Assembly: GCF_052857255.1 (NCBI RefSeq)
Contig: NC_135497.1
Coordinates: 549,673,531-549,737,530, forward strand
Direction: 5' to 3'
Source: Amblyomma americanum
Lineage: Eukaryota; Arthropoda; Arachnida; Ixodida; Ixodidae
Length of the DNA stretch: 64,000 nt
Below the pieces are notes generated by a model. The model ran no database searches. It was not told the origin of the DNA and saw only the letters and a list, made by a program, of their open reading frames with translations. Below, in pieces: positions 43,440 to 55,811 of the stretch. The translations under genes were made by a program, and so were the position numbers. Position 1 is the stretch's first letter. Every line of letters starts with the position of its first letter.

Positions 43440-45597
43440 GGGAGAGCAGCTTTTCCGTCGGCTTCAAGTCTCCTCTTTCGTGCAGGGCCACTGGCATTGT
43501 AACGCACATTCTGCATGATCGTTTTACTACGCACCGATGCCGCACGGGACAGCGAGCTGTTGTATGTACACTCCAATGCAGCGTTCCGGCCACACACATA
43601 CACACACACATACTAAAGACACACAACGCGCAGGACGCACGCAGCGAACACGGAAGAACAAAAACCCATTCCATAGCGCCTGTTCATTCAACTCCACACT
43701 GCGCTAACTGCGCACATGTTTCCGACTGCGGGCTCGGCTAGCGCTTCGACTTCGCCATGGCTAGCCATGGCCAAGCTGCGCTGCCGCTGGTGGTAATAAC
43801 GTTCATGCAACGTAAAGAAAAAAACAATATATCAAACGATTCAGGTTGTCAGCTAAAAAAGCTACCGAAAATTAAATACATCTTATATGTTTTTGCCGTT
43901 GTTCGCCTTTGCGACATCAGCGACGTGTGCTTGAGCGCGAATACGCGAATGGCGCTATGAATTTCCCGTGTAGCTCCGTAAATTGCAAATGGCGTGGCCT
44001 GCGCCGCTAACTTTTAGACATGCTTGCAGAGGTAGTCGGTGCGAACAGTTGGAAGTTCAATCGACTGGAATTGCTCAAGGAAAGTCAGCGGCACTGCATT
44101 TTTATTGTTTCTGTGCATTGCGAGTGACTTTGGCGGCAGCGACTCGGCAACGTCTCCTGTTTGGCGAACTTGTGAGAAGGTGAGCCTTTTGTTCTCAAAT
44201 TTTGAAAGCGGTTTTTTGTTTGTATTGTAACCCTGCGCCTCGTCGCATGTTATGTTCACGATAACATCAGTACAACGTGCATGCGCTTTCTGCCTCTATT
44301 TAGAGTAATATTGGTCGATCAGCGTAAACTTTTGGATTCAATTAAGCACGAACTGTCCATGTTGGTACTGCGTGTCGAATGTGTTTTGAGACGATTCTGA
44401 GCGGGAGATGGTGTTCTGATAATTTGTGTACTACCAGATATAGTCTAGAGATTTGAAACCATTTATCACACTGAAACAAAGTTGGAAAACTGTTTTGTGT
44501 TCATGGATCTGCTGTCCTTAAACTTGGCTTTTCGGCAATCATTCGCATGGCTCCTTTGGATCTGGAAAATTGACTACTGTTGCTAGGGGTGCCTGGTAGC
44601 AGAGCTCCTGGGGACGCCCAGTGGGTCATTTGTTTGTTTAAGTGCCCAGTACCAAAGGTACCATTCCTGACATTTTTTCCTAGTCCGTTAACCTCATATT
44701 CCTTGCAAAGATTACAGTATGTAATCAGGTAGTGAAAAAATTGGTAACTTCTGCATATTTCAGAACAGTTCAGAGAAATGCACATGCATCATCAGTATTC
44801 TCTCGGTAGAATTTCTGAGACCTGGATTCATTTCTTCTAGGACTGTGGCAAGCAGTAGGTCAACTGTACATAAATTTATTTTCCTCTGGTGCAAAGTAAA
44901 GAGTGCAAACGTCATAAGACAAGTCTCTAGTCTGTTTCATTCTCACTGCATTTGGCCAAAGCATAATATGAAATGCTGTATGTTTTATGCCCTAGTTTCC
45001 TTTACTTTGAGCAGTAGATATTGACAGTGAATAGCAAGGCAACTCCACTCGCTGACGGTTCTGCCTTCGGCAGCAAAACAGGGAGTACCTTACCCCATGT
45101 GTTATCTCGACAGACTGAAAACTGCGATGGACAGCTGCGTCCACAGCTGCTATCACCTCCCAAGTGCATGCGCTCGTAAGACACATAATAACTCTGGATT
45201 GCCATTAACATAGCCTTGCTCATTGCAGTTGCCGATAAACACCTCATAAGTGGTACTATTATGCACTCTTTTCTTTGGCACTATGTATGAGCTTCTTTTC
45301 TCGCACTTTCTAGAAATAATGCATGCAGTTTTGAAGTGCAAAAAGGGAATTTACGTGTAACTATATTGTCATGTCAGTATGTTACAGCCAAATTGTACAT
45401 TGATGTCAGTGCTGGTGGTTTCTTTTCATTGTTTTAGGAGAATGTTATAATTTTACCTATAGCAAATAATAGCCCTCACTAATTAGCTGATTTTGTCATG
45501 TCCAGTATTTTGATATGCTAAGCCACCAAAGCATGATTCAGAATGTTGTCAGAACTAAAGGCACTGAGTCTTTCGTGTCAGTAAAAAATGTGCTTTA
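43440..45597. other. Giant-element interior, no gene supported
   Basis: Mirror of 14277-16338 plus the extra 90 bp at 43441-43530. A plus-strand segment ends at AGAAG followed by GTGAGCC near 44177, which resembles a splice donor. The frame LEQFQSIELPTVRTDY on the minus strand has a stop soon after. No gene called. Confidence 0.4.
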
Positions 45598-46253
45598 TAC
45601 CCCTGTCACATGGCATTCCTCGAAGGCCTTTCCAGCAAAGGCACCATTTTTCACCAAAGGAGCGAAAGCTTAAAGGAGCAGTGATGCAGCTACACGGTGC
45701 AGCCCAAAGGTGAAAGTCGTTCAGGCGTAGCACCCGCTGCTATACTCGAGGTGGCTGAAGTGAGTGTTCTAAAATTAAAGTGGTGTATGTATTCTGTTCA
45801 TTCGTTGAGCTTTGACAATTTTTTTATTCTGATTGCTTCCTTAAAAGTACTGCAACAGCTACTCTCATCAGCAGGAGCAGGTTTTGTATGTGTATTGCCT
45901 TGGCCACCATGGGCGCTCGGTGTTGCCGCAACACTTTCACTGTCTTGAAATTTGAACATAAAACATAAACACCCGTACAAAAACCAAAGCCAGACACATC
46001 TTTCGTATTTGAAAAAAATGTTTTCAAACTATATTAGCTTTTTTTTTTATTGCTTTTACTTTTTGACTTTGGATGGTACTGCGATCACAGCTTCTCGAAT
46101 GCCGCGTCTTCGGGCTCCGAAGGTCTCGGTTGAGCGCCTTCGCCTCCAAGGCCCTTAGCGACAAAGGCGCAACATTTGTACCGGGTAGCTGCACTCCTTA
46201 CGCCTTTGGATATGATTCTCAAAGGCCTTTGCGGTGCCCGTGTGACAGGGGTA
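45598..46253. mobile_element. PIF/Harbinger-type MITE, right copy
   Basis: 656 bp, TACCCCTGTCACATGG to CCGTGTGACAGGGGTA, flanked by a perfect TTA target duplication (45595-45597 and 46254-46256). Same insertion as 13616-14276. Confidence 0.78.
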
Positions 46254-46274
46254 TTAGTGTGGTATGGCTGCTTG

Positions 46275-47075
46275 AACACCTGTCCCTGGTATCTCACAAA
46301 CTGAATAAGGAAGGGAAAAGCCTCAGGGTGCTTGCCGACGTTTCGACAAGAGGACTTGTCTTTGTCTGGCAAAGTGTTCATCATTGGTGGGGTTTAAATA
46401 AGGTTTTCACTTCGAGGCGAAAGGCCTGTTGTGTGGTACGAGGGTGCGATATGGGAAGGGCGTTACGATGGGGGGGGCAAAATAATTTGAAGGAAAAAGA
46501 GAAAATGAGGGCAGGTTCGGAGAAAAGGCAAAAAGAAGGGGGAGGGGGAGGAGTATGGCAGCCAAGGTTCCGAGAAGTGATGTCAGGAGGTGCAGGGTGT
46601 AAGGTTAAAGTATAACGATAAATTAAAGAAAGCAGAAAGGAGGGGGAAATTATGGGTTGGGAAACCTCTGACCATGTGCAAGGCCTTTTCAAATAATTAT
46701 GCCAATTCCGGAATGTACAGAGCTGGCCACATTTAGTGCAAACATGTGAGCGCGTGGCCGCACTCTTTAGAGGTCCACTGTGTGCGGCGCAGCCACTCAT
46801 CGCTGCAAAATGGCGCAAGAGGAGATGCACCTGGATGTGGTGCTTCGTGTAATGTTACACTTCGATGTGTGGCAATGTCAGACACAGTGGCCCAAAGAGC
46901 ACAGCCATGTGCTCGCGTGTTCGCACTAAGAGTGTACAACCCTGTACGTGATTCTAAGTTTCCTCTGTATATGTTGACCCCAGACGAAAACAAGTTGTCT
47001 TGTCGAAACGGCAAGCACCCTGAGATTTTTCCTTCCCTTGTTCACTTTTTGAGTGTCAAGAAACCATCTGCCTAC
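46275..47075. mobile_element. Inverted-repeat insertion, right copy
   Basis: Inverted repeats near 46280-46390 and 46970-47075, with the GCTTGCCGACGTTTCGACAAG core and its counterpart. Compared with the left copy, about 235 bp beside the C-run is missing here (junction at about 46470-46477, eight G on the plus strand). Confidence 0.5.
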
Positions 47076-48249
47076 TCTCTCTGTACCATGCACTCCACAT
47101 CTTGTACGGTTATCTTTGTATGTATACACCAGTGATAAATCATGAAGGAAATCAAGGGATTTGTATTTGTATTGCTTAACACTTACTTTAAAGCTATATC
47201 ATGAGGGTATAGTTGAAAATGTGCTACGGGGGCTTGGTTGTGTGTCGTGACTGGTTTCTCTTTAGCAGGGCTAATTGACAGCCACCATGAAACGCAGGCT
47301 TTTGAAAAGTCGTTCCTCAAATAAAAGAGTGTTTCCACTGTTACAATGGAAATGTTATTTGCTAAAAACTTCAATCACTGCAGTTCAGGGATTGATATTT
47401 TTCAAATAACTAACTTGAAGTTCAAAACCTGCAGAAGGAACTATGTAACTTCTTTCCTGCCTTAAACCCCCAGTACTTATTTGCCAGTTTCAGCAAGCAG
47501 AGGTCTGTTTCATGGCACATACTTTCCACTACCTTGCATGAAAATTGTGCAGTACAGGCCCACCATAAAACTAGGGGCATAGTATACTGCTTGTATGCAA
47601 CTACTTTGCCGTTAGAGCATGCATAGCATGGTCTTAAAGTTATTCTTTTCATTTGCAACTGGTTCTTAAAAGGCCTATTCTGGCAAAAGGCATTTAGCAA
47701 AATTATCTTCCTCTGAATGCTTCTAAAGGATAACTTTAGTTCATTCAGGAAAATATATATTGACAATATCTCTTAAAGGCATGATTGTCCATATTAGCTC
47801 TTGTTACCTCACAGTATTTAGTTTTGTGCCTCCTGCATCACTGACTTGCATCATATGATAAATAGAGTAGTAAAAAGCTCGCTGTTAGTTTAAACCACAA
47901 CTCATGATGGGGCTGTGCACTTTTTGTTGTGTTACATGAAATATACTTAAGTATGAAACAATTTCTTTCAGCTGCACCTCACATGATTCAAATTCCACCA
48001 GAAGAAAGGCTGCAACACAACATTGCTCACTACCTGTTGCTTTCCCAGCACATAACATGCCATAACAGCACATAGCAGGTAAGATGTGAACAAAAACAGT
48101 GCATGTATATGTTCCACACATGCATTTTGTGTACTACCAACACTATGATATGATTAACTATGTCATGTAAGAGAGAGCACACAAATCATTTTTTGTATAT
48201 ATTGCAGCATGGTTATTTCAAGTTTTAAACTGGCCATTGAAACGACCCA
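47076..48249. other. Giant-element interior, no gene supported
   Basis: Mirror of 11401-12540. A 114-codon minus frame at 47422-47766 has no recognisable domain and is broken or altered in the left copy. Confidence 0.45.
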
Positions 48250-48360
48250 TTGTATCACCGCTGGTTACCCGGTGGCACTTGGGATCGAACTCCGCACCTC
48301 CTGCTTGAGAGGCAGATGCTCGGACCAATAGGCCACTCCTGCGGTCCCCCCACTGATGTT
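48250..48360 (-). mobile_element. tRNA-derived SINE, right copy
   Basis: Minus strand: GCAGGAGTGGCCTATTGGTCC with a box-A-like start and box B AGTTCGATCCC, then AAGTGCCACCGGGTAACCAGCGG (two pieces of one head). Better preserved box B than the copy at 11276. Confidence 0.65.
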
Positions 48361-50582
48361 GCTTACACCAGGTGCTGTTAAAGCCCCGGTATGTATGTTA
48401 AATGCATTTTAGAAAGCCATTCACTTCCAAAGTACCATTTCATCTTTATAGCAAAACCACAGTTCACCTAGCTAGACAAACCTGCTGCATACAAGCCAGC
48501 AGAAGGGTTGCACGTACATGCTTCGTTAGGAAAACATAAAAATCAAGCAGAGCCTGCCCTTCATGGTGCATTATACCCTGATTTTGAGCAATGATCAAGA
48601 TAGGCAGATGGTCATTTCATTGAACACTTGCATGATACATTCGTAGAATCTAAAAGACAAGTACTATTGCAGAATCTTCAAACAGTGTTTATTCTCAGAG
48701 AAAACATATCATGAAAAAAGTGTTGGATTAGTTATGGTGTACCTCGTATGGGAAAAGGGGCTCCCACTTTGTGAAAGGCTTAATTTTGGAATAACGACAG
48801 CGTTTAGACTAGTTGGGTTACCATGTTTAGATAGTGGATGTGCTCAAAAAGACACTGGAAGTAAGCGCACTGTGTGGAAATCTCTTTCTGTATACTTGTC
48901 TTTTTGAGCGCTTTCACGATCTAAACTTAATTTTGCAAGAGAGCAAGGAAAACAAATATTTAAATTCTGATAATTAAGGATAAAAGATCATGTTTCATTG
49001 TGTTGCTTAAAGTGTACATTGTATCGCTATTGCTGTATTGCAGCACTTCTGTCGTGGCCTTGCATTGCAGCCTCTTGACTTTTGTTTATTTAATAGGCAG
49101 TCCTTTTTTTCATTCGATTGCAACACTTTAGGAGTTACTACAGAGTTGCGTGGTAGCGAACTCTCAGGTTAACGGTTTGCATTATTACGCCAGCATAACT
49201 TGCTAAGTGTTTCACTGCAGTCTTGTTACTAGAACAGCCTCTTGAAAGTATTCAGCCTGGTGGTCATTGATGGTTACTGTTCACATATCAAAATGCCGGA
49301 TCAGCTGTATACGCTTTACAGCTACCAGAACTATGGTACATTTCATGACATGCTGGCTGAAGAGTGCTGGAGCACCAGACTGGGGATTTGGATGAAACAA
49401 TTTTCAAATGTGTGCTCAGTATCATGCTGTTTTGTTCCAGTTGTGGAGAGGTTTTCTTTTCATATTTGTTCTGTCAAACATTTAAATTTTGGGCAATATG
49501 TTGTTGCCTTTATCTTGTGTTCTCTTTGTTCTTGAGGTTTAGTATTTTTGGCACAAGCACTCCACTCTATTACTTTTCAGTATAATTTAAAATTTGTAGG
49601 GCACGTCATGAAGAATAAAACTTCTACTTGAATAATCTGCATGTGTTTATGTTCTCATTGTTGATATAAAAACTTAGTTGAGACAGCTTGTATTTTAGCT
49701 CTGGCAAGAATTTTTAGGAGAGCCTCAGTAACATAATCACATGACCAACACAAACTCGGTATTATTGTTTGTGCAATGAAAAACAGTTTTAGAATAGTTA
49801 TTAACAGCTGTCAGTGTAGGACTGGCCTAGAATGTTTTGTGCTCTATGTAGCTCTTCTTTGAGGCAGGATTAATTCATCTGCACCTGCAGCCTGATACCG
49901 CCAAGATACCAATTCTTGGGTGAACTTATGATTTTTTTTCACTGAGCGAACTTGCATCATCTTGAAGCATGGAACTTGAGCTGATTCTAAACAGCTCTAG
50001 TGTAGCGAATTTCATTATCCTCATTGCTTAGTTTACATTCACCTCAGGACAATGGCCTTTTCCAGTTTAATTATCTGTGTCTTGCACCAGCTACATGCCA
50101 CACTATCAGAAATCACCTAATCTTATCTAGTGAGCTTATAATCAGCTATCTCCTGCTGTATTTTCCTTAGGGTGAAATTCATTTTGTTGCGATACAACGC
50201 ACAAGCTGTTTCCTGGTGTGGTGCTCAGCTTATCTGGAATGAAATGCTTGGGAAATCGGTCTCTGATTTCACCTTGAGTAGACGAAATTAACTTGTGCTA
50301 AGGCACTCTTTGGCCACAGATGCCCTTGTGCCATTAAAATCCATCAAATTCATTCTGTTGCCCTAAGATACCATTGGTGATTCATTCTCTGCATTGTATG
50401 CCCTGGCCAGATCCATTTTCTTCTTTTAATTTCTGCCAGAATATTAACAACTTCCTTGTTCATCCCTGTTATGGTTTCACTCGGTCAGTTGTTCTATTAA
50501 TAATTATAATCACTTTATTGAAAACATATTTTGGGCTAAATGGCATCAAGTTTGCCACTCTGCACAATGATATATATGTTTG
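48361..50582. other. Giant-element interior, no gene supported
   Basis: Mirror of 9046-11275. A 97-codon plus frame (49242-49535, containing PDQLYTLYSYQNYGTFHDML) is followed by AATAAA near 49613, resembling a 3' exon. It differs from the left copy at six residues, so coding is unproven. Confidence 0.4.
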
Positions 50583-50588
50583 GTCTTG
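50583..50588. other. Empty site of the LINE found in the left copy
   Basis: TATATATGTTTG-GTCTTG-TATGTCTTTACTTG is uninterrupted here. In the left copy the LINE replaces the five or six central bases. This proves the LINE arrived after the two copies separated. Confidence 0.8.
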
Positions 50589-51240
50589 TATGTCTTTACT
50601 TGTGTGGTAATGTTTATTTTGTGCTCACTGTCTAAACAACCTTATTTGCCTATGATATCCTAAGCCCTTCTATACCTATTTTCCTTCCCCCTGGCTCTTT
50701 CTCTTTTCAGTCATTCCTCCTCTTTCCTATACACCGGCCATTGGTCACAAGGCTGCTGTGGGAACGACAGTCAGCACTGGGCCCTTCTTGGTTCATGGAA
50801 CCTGCGCTGCTACTATTAGCACTAATAGTACGTTATCAGTATTTTTGTGATACTGCATTTATTGTTATTTATGAAGTAGTTGGCTAAGGCAGTGGTAGCA
50901 GTGTTGGATATTGCAATATATTATGCATATATCTCACTTGCAATATATCAGTGTGTTCACTATTACACTACCCTCTATTTCTTTCAGTTCAGTTATTTGG
51001 CTATAGATATATTGTGCTGATTTCCTAGTTTAGTCCACTCAAACTAAAACTTTGGTCTTTGTGTCACAGGTAGAATCTACAATGATTGCTGCTCTGTGTC
51101 TTGTAAGCGGGAGGCAGTGTTCAATGGGGCCATGAACTTTCCTTGGAATTGAAAAGCCTTTGCCGTATTATGCGCTGAACCACGAGTGTGAAGAGGAAAA
51201 TGTCATGTCTTGAATTTCTGCAGAGGTGAGCCATTGCGGT
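50589..51240. other. Giant-element interior, no gene seen
   Basis: Mirror of 4076-4726. Nothing recognised. Confidence 0.45.
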
Positions 51241-52507
51241 GAATCCACCAGCGCGAAAGACAGGGATGAGAAAGGAGACAAGACAGGTGCTGACTCGCGA
51301 CTAAAGTTTATTGGCGTGAACAGGGAATATATAAAAAGCCAAGCAATACCATAAACCATGTAGTTACAGATAAGCATACAGGACAACATGAGTCAAAAAT
51401 CGCCCTCAACATTTCCCTGATCGAGGTAGTCCTACTCATTGTGTGTTAACACGATAGACAAAACACACATTCTTCACGGAGTCATAAGATGTGTCTAGCC
51501 TCGATAATCTCCCATTTAATCTCTCTGAATTTACTGCCAAAATGCGTGTTGCCAAAAGGAAAGGGTAGCAGACTTCACATCCCGTGCAGTGTACAGCAGA
51601 GTTACCCCAACCACCTAGCCAAGCCCCTACCCTCTTGTGTTCCTGTAGTCTTACATTCATACACCTTCCAGTTGCACCTACGTAAACCAGACTACAAGAT
51701 AATATTTGATACCACATTCATTTTACAAGGTACATATACATTTCACTCTACACGTGTACTTTTCTCGAGCCACATTCACAGAATTATTCTTAAAATTTTA
51801 CATGCTTTAGACAACGTATTAGGGGCCGAGAAAGCCACTTTTACATCATACCTTCTGGCCACATTTTTCAAATTGTGCGACAATTTATGTACATACGGTA
51901 ACACAACTGGTCTTTTGGCATCTCGCTGGCTGGCCCCAGCCTGATTGTGCCGGTCACCGCAAAACTGACTCAGCTTCTTTAACAATTTATCATATGCTCT
52001 TGCAGTAACAAGGTGTGGAAATCCTGCGTTCGTTAACCTTGAAATCTGCTCTTGGAAACTAGTCGTCATGCTGTGAAAGCATTATTTCATCAATTCTGAG
52101 CCCGCGCTAGAAAGTGCAATGCTATCTTTCACTAGCTTGGAATGGTCGACATGTAGCCAGGTAGCAGCTTAACACTCGCCAGCACACATGAAGTGTGCTG
52201 AACATCAAGGTAAGGTCCAGAAACCACAGCTCTTTTTCTTGGGGCATTTGCTCCAAGGTAAACCTGAGATAAAGGCCTTGCTCCTTAAACAACTTGAGAA
52301 GATGTACAGGTCCCGAACTATCACAACCTTTATAAAAGACCAGAAAATCATCGACATAGCAAAAGATTTTTCCCCCAGCCCATGCACATTCTGGACAATT
52401 ATTCTATCCACCCTACTCAAGAAAATATTGCTTAGCACAAGGCCAACCTTTGAACCACTACATATTCGAGACTTTAGAACACATACCGCACTGCGCTACT
52501 CTACAAA
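51241..52507 (-). pseudogene. Degenerate Penelope-like element, right copy of unit B
   Basis: Minus-strand mirror of 2791-4075. RT-core piece at 52205-52438 (LSNIFLSRVDRIIVQ), linker with VLPYVHKLSHNLKNVARRYD (51830-51910) and GIY-YIG remnant at 51600-51700 (VYVGATGRCMNVRLQEH). A 3' end with AATAAAC-type sequence lies near 51310. Frame breaks throughout. Confidence 0.8.
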
Positions 52508-52520
52508 CATGCTCTTCAAA
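52508..52520 (+). repeat. Target-site duplication of Penelope element C (left)
   Basis: CATGCTCTTCAAA, repeated at 55799-55811. The left giant-element copy has this site once (minus strand, around 2792-2804). Confidence 0.85.
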
Positions 52521-52691
52521 ATGGCATTTTTCTGGGCCAGTTGGTATGAATCCATGATTTGGGCCAGCATGAACTTTGGGACACAAACGAAGAGTGTGTT
52601 CCGTGTTCCATGTGTCTCTCTTCGTTTGTGTCCCAAAGTTCATGCTGGCCCAAATCATGGATTCATACCAACTGGCCCAGAAAAATGCCAT
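52521..52691. repeat. Perfect 74-bp inverted repeat at Penelope 5' end
   Basis: ATGGCATTTTTCTGGGCC... up to AACGAAGAG is exactly mirrored after a 23-base loop. The RNA would form a very stable hairpin covering the presumed start region of the ORF (first ATG at 52642 lies in the second arm). Confidence 0.93.
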
Positions 52692-55074
52692 TTTGCAGTA
52701 TCTTTCTTGTTCGCTGGGCGCCCCTCTTTTCTTTTCTCTTCTTAAAGCCCCACCTTCTACTTTGACGCTCTTGATTGCGGACATCACCTGCAGGGCAAGA
52801 CTGCTATCGCGCAGCATAAAGAAGAAGCTGTGGACACAGGACGTCAGGCAGCTTTTCGGTCTCATCAACCCGTCTCTTGGCCATGGCAAAAGGGTCACGA
52901 AGATAGCAAGATCGGAAATGTGGCGGCAAGTACGCTTGCTAAATGATTTTCTGCGTGTCAGGTCCACATCCTTCAGCGCCTTTCAACACCTTTTAGCACT
53001 AGCCAAGCACTCAACGGAGCTCCTATGGACTAGAAGGTACATCCCTGTCCTAAAGCAGGGTAGACCGAAGAACACACCTCCCAACCAAGGCAAGATCCCC
53101 GTAGTAACCCTCGGGGAAGTTCAACTCACTTCCAAGTCAAGACAGGTATTGGAAAATGGCCCAAAATACGCAGTTCAGCCTCGGCTGGACAGAGTCGACA
53201 AGGTAGCAATAGTTCGGCGCATTGCGGGAAAAGCTCCGACGGAAGATGCGCCACGGATCATCAGCGAAAGCCTGGACTGCATTTCCCGAAAAAAGGCCAA
53301 CGTCATGCCTCAGGTGGGATTCCGTTCCACGGTACTAGAACTTCGCCGTAAGAACCTCAAGCTTTGTATCTCTGACAAAGAGGGAGGTTTCGTCGTTTCT
53401 GACCTCCGGACATACCAAGTGAAGACCAACGAAGCCATGGAAAAAAACTTTCGACCTGTCAACCTCAAGAAGGTCAAAGAAGCAAAAAGGAAAGCCCTCT
53501 CCATTCTAGACAGGGAAGGCCTCAGCAGTTTATGCGCGAAAATCAAAGGAACAAAGAATTCAGAGCTTGCGGTTTTTTTCACTGCAAAAACGCACAAGGA
53601 CTGCGTTCCTTTTCGTGCCATAATTTCTGAGAGGGCCACATGGCAGATCAATCTATCTGATTTTCTGGCAAAGCAGCTGAAACGTCTGCGGCTCGATGAT
53701 CCTTACAGGATCCCAAACTCGCTCACCTTGACCGCCTTTCTTAAAGAAAAAAGCAGTCAGATATCGTACAGCTTTTCCATCGACATCCAAGAAATGTACT
53801 ATGCCATTCCTCATCGGGAACTCATGTCGGTTTTGCGATCCACCATCGAAGAAGACGGTGCTGTTTCCTTTCAAAATTCAGCCGGAATTTCAACGGACAC
53901 CTTCCTTGAACTGTTGACGGTGTACCTTGATTCGACAGTTGTAGCCCACAATCAAAAACACTACGTACAGAAGAGCGGTATCTGCATTGGATCGAAAGTG
54001 GCACCATACCTTTCCGAACTCTACCTTGCATCTTGTGATAGGAAAATCGACAGCATCGTACGCGGCTATCCGGGGACCACAATCTTTCGGTACGTGGACG
54101 ACTTTCTAATCTCTTGCTCAATAAGTGCTCATGAAGCCGCCGAGTGCAACTTTGTAGGACGAATGCTAACGTTATTTCAAGAAAGCATGCCCGAATTCAC
54201 TTTCACCCATGAACTCCCCGAGGGGAACCAAATTAGGTTTTTGGATCTCCGGCTTCTGCTCGAAGAAGGACATGCGTGCTGGCGCTATGAACCTCGCAGC
54301 AACAAAGGTTTCCTTCCCCATGAGTCAGCTCATTCTAAGACCGTCAAGAGGGCAATTGCGAAAGGGGCACTGAGGTCAGCGCTTGAAAAATCATGCCCGC
54401 ACCAAATGGGCCCCAGCTTTTCGAAGCAGATCACTAGATTAAGGGCAGCTGGGTACCCCCAAGAAATGCTGATCACGGTAAGCGAGGCGCTGCTTCACCG
54501 CTTGCCTCGCAAGGAATCTGCAACCATGGGGGAAGAAACGTGGACCAGCAAGAACATCGTTGTTGTACCCTACGTTCACGGCTTTACTCACAACCTCAAA
54601 AAGATCGCCGCAAAACAAGCTGTCAAGGTGGTTTGCTCTGCACCCAACAAAGCATACAAGATGTGCCGCCAAGTTAACAACGAAGAGCGAAGGATGAGGT
54701 GCGCAGTAAACCACCAGACAAGATACGCAGATTGCGACGAAGGTGTAATTTATCATTTCCCTGTCGCATGCGGTAAATGTTATATTGGACAGACAGGCAG
54801 GTGCATCAATGAAAGAGCTAGAGAACACGCAAATTGATTAAGAGCAACTGTCACATCAGGTTTCCTGGCTCTTCATTGCCGCCAGCCTAAGCACCCATGC
54901 ACGGCCAACCTCGACAACATCTCAATCCTTGGAAGAAAAAAAGATAGGCTGACCAGGGAAATCATCGAAGCTGTAGCCATCCACAAGAAAGGGAAGGACT
55001 GCGTAAGCACCCCGTCAATTGCACTCTCAACCAAAGAAAAAACGTTCCTCCATGATGTTTGCCCTGTCCCATGA
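52642..55074 (+). pseudogene. Penelope RT plus GIY-YIG endonuclease, one in-frame TGA
   Basis: Frame from ATG 52642 (open upstream from a TTG at 52576) to TGA 54835-54837, then open again in the same frame to TGA 55072-55074: about 731 codons, stop, 78 codons. The N-terminal region has KKLWTQDVRQLFGL and RRYIPVLKQGRPKN. RT: VFFTAKTHKD, motif A SYSFSIDIQEMYYAIP, motif B GSKVAPYLSELYLA, catalytic FRYVDDFLIS, then RFLDLRLLL. The linker VVPYVHGFTHNLKKIAAKQAV precedes GIY-YIG (VIYHFPVACGKCYIGQTGRC, REHAN). The stop falls right after REHAN. Beyond it the same domain resumes with FLALHCRQ, SILGRKKDRLTREIIEA (catalytic Glu) and TKEKTFLHDV. So only one nonsense change appears to disable it. Confidence 0.9.
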
Positions 55075-55798
55075 ACCGGCCAAATTATACGCCCGTCCTG
55101 TTCGGCACCGTGTTTGTGCTTTTTGTTTTTTATCTCCCACATCATGTTTTACGTTTCTAGCCCTGTTTTAGTCGTGTCACTGTTGGCAATTTGGTTTAAA
55201 TTCAACTTCAGGCTTTTAGCTCTGTTTTAGCCGTGTTAGTGTTGGCTTTTTTGGTTTTTTTCAACCCTCGTCTCACCTGTAGGCGAAGGAGCTTTCATGA
55301 TTTCGCTGCCTCATGTCCATCTTCATGTTAAACTTCTAGCTTTGTTTTGGCGTGAATTCTTGCGGGTTTTTCATTCATATATTCTTTCAGTTGTTTCGTG
55401 TTTTGTTTTTATGACGCGGCTTTTGCTCTTTCACTGTCTTTGTTGTGGCCTAGATCTTATCCTGTGACTACTCTGAGAACTGATTCTCGATCATGCTTTG
55501 GTTCTCATCACGTGCGCACAGTTTTGCAACGCGGTCTAAGATTGTGGGGGGCTCAGTGATTTCGCTTTCCCGGTAACGGCTGTTTCGTCTTTTTGTTCTA
55601 AGGATTTGTTACATTTGCTTTTGGTGCAACCTTCTTTCGCCATGCCCTTTGCCTTCTCTCCATCCTCCTCTCCACCTTTACCACTGTATATATTTCCGCG
55701 TGTTCCGCGCCTTTTCATTAAAGTTGTTAGTCAGCAGTGTGTTCCGTGTTTCATGTGCCTCTCTTCGTTTGTGTCCCAAAGTTCATGCTGGCCCAAAT

Positions 55799-55811
55799 CA
55801 TGCTCTTCAAA
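55799..55811 (+). repeat. Target-site duplication of Penelope element C (right)
   Basis: Second CATGCTCTTCAAA, joined to TAAATGCTATTC of the old Penelope unit A. Confidence 0.85.

Larger units (their letters stand above)
52521..55798 (+). mobile_element. Penelope-like element C, near-complete
   Basis: 3.28-kb insertion present only in the right giant-element copy, with a 13-bp target duplication. It opens with a perfect 74-bp inverted repeat (52521-52594 and 52618-52691, 23-base loop). The sequence from about 52594 (GTGTTCCGTGTTCCATGTG...GCCCAAATCAT) recurs at the 3' end (about 55737-55800), giving the terminal-repeat architecture known for Penelope elements. One large frame encodes RT plus GIY-YIG and has a single in-frame stop. 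I searched for a hammerhead ribozyme core (CTGATGA with GAAA) in the ends and did not see one. Confidence 0.9.

Noticed and set aside
55600..55800. Hammerhead ribozyme in the Penelope terminal repeat
   Set aside because: Some Penelope elements carry one, but I found no CTGATGA core with a matching GAAA in either end.
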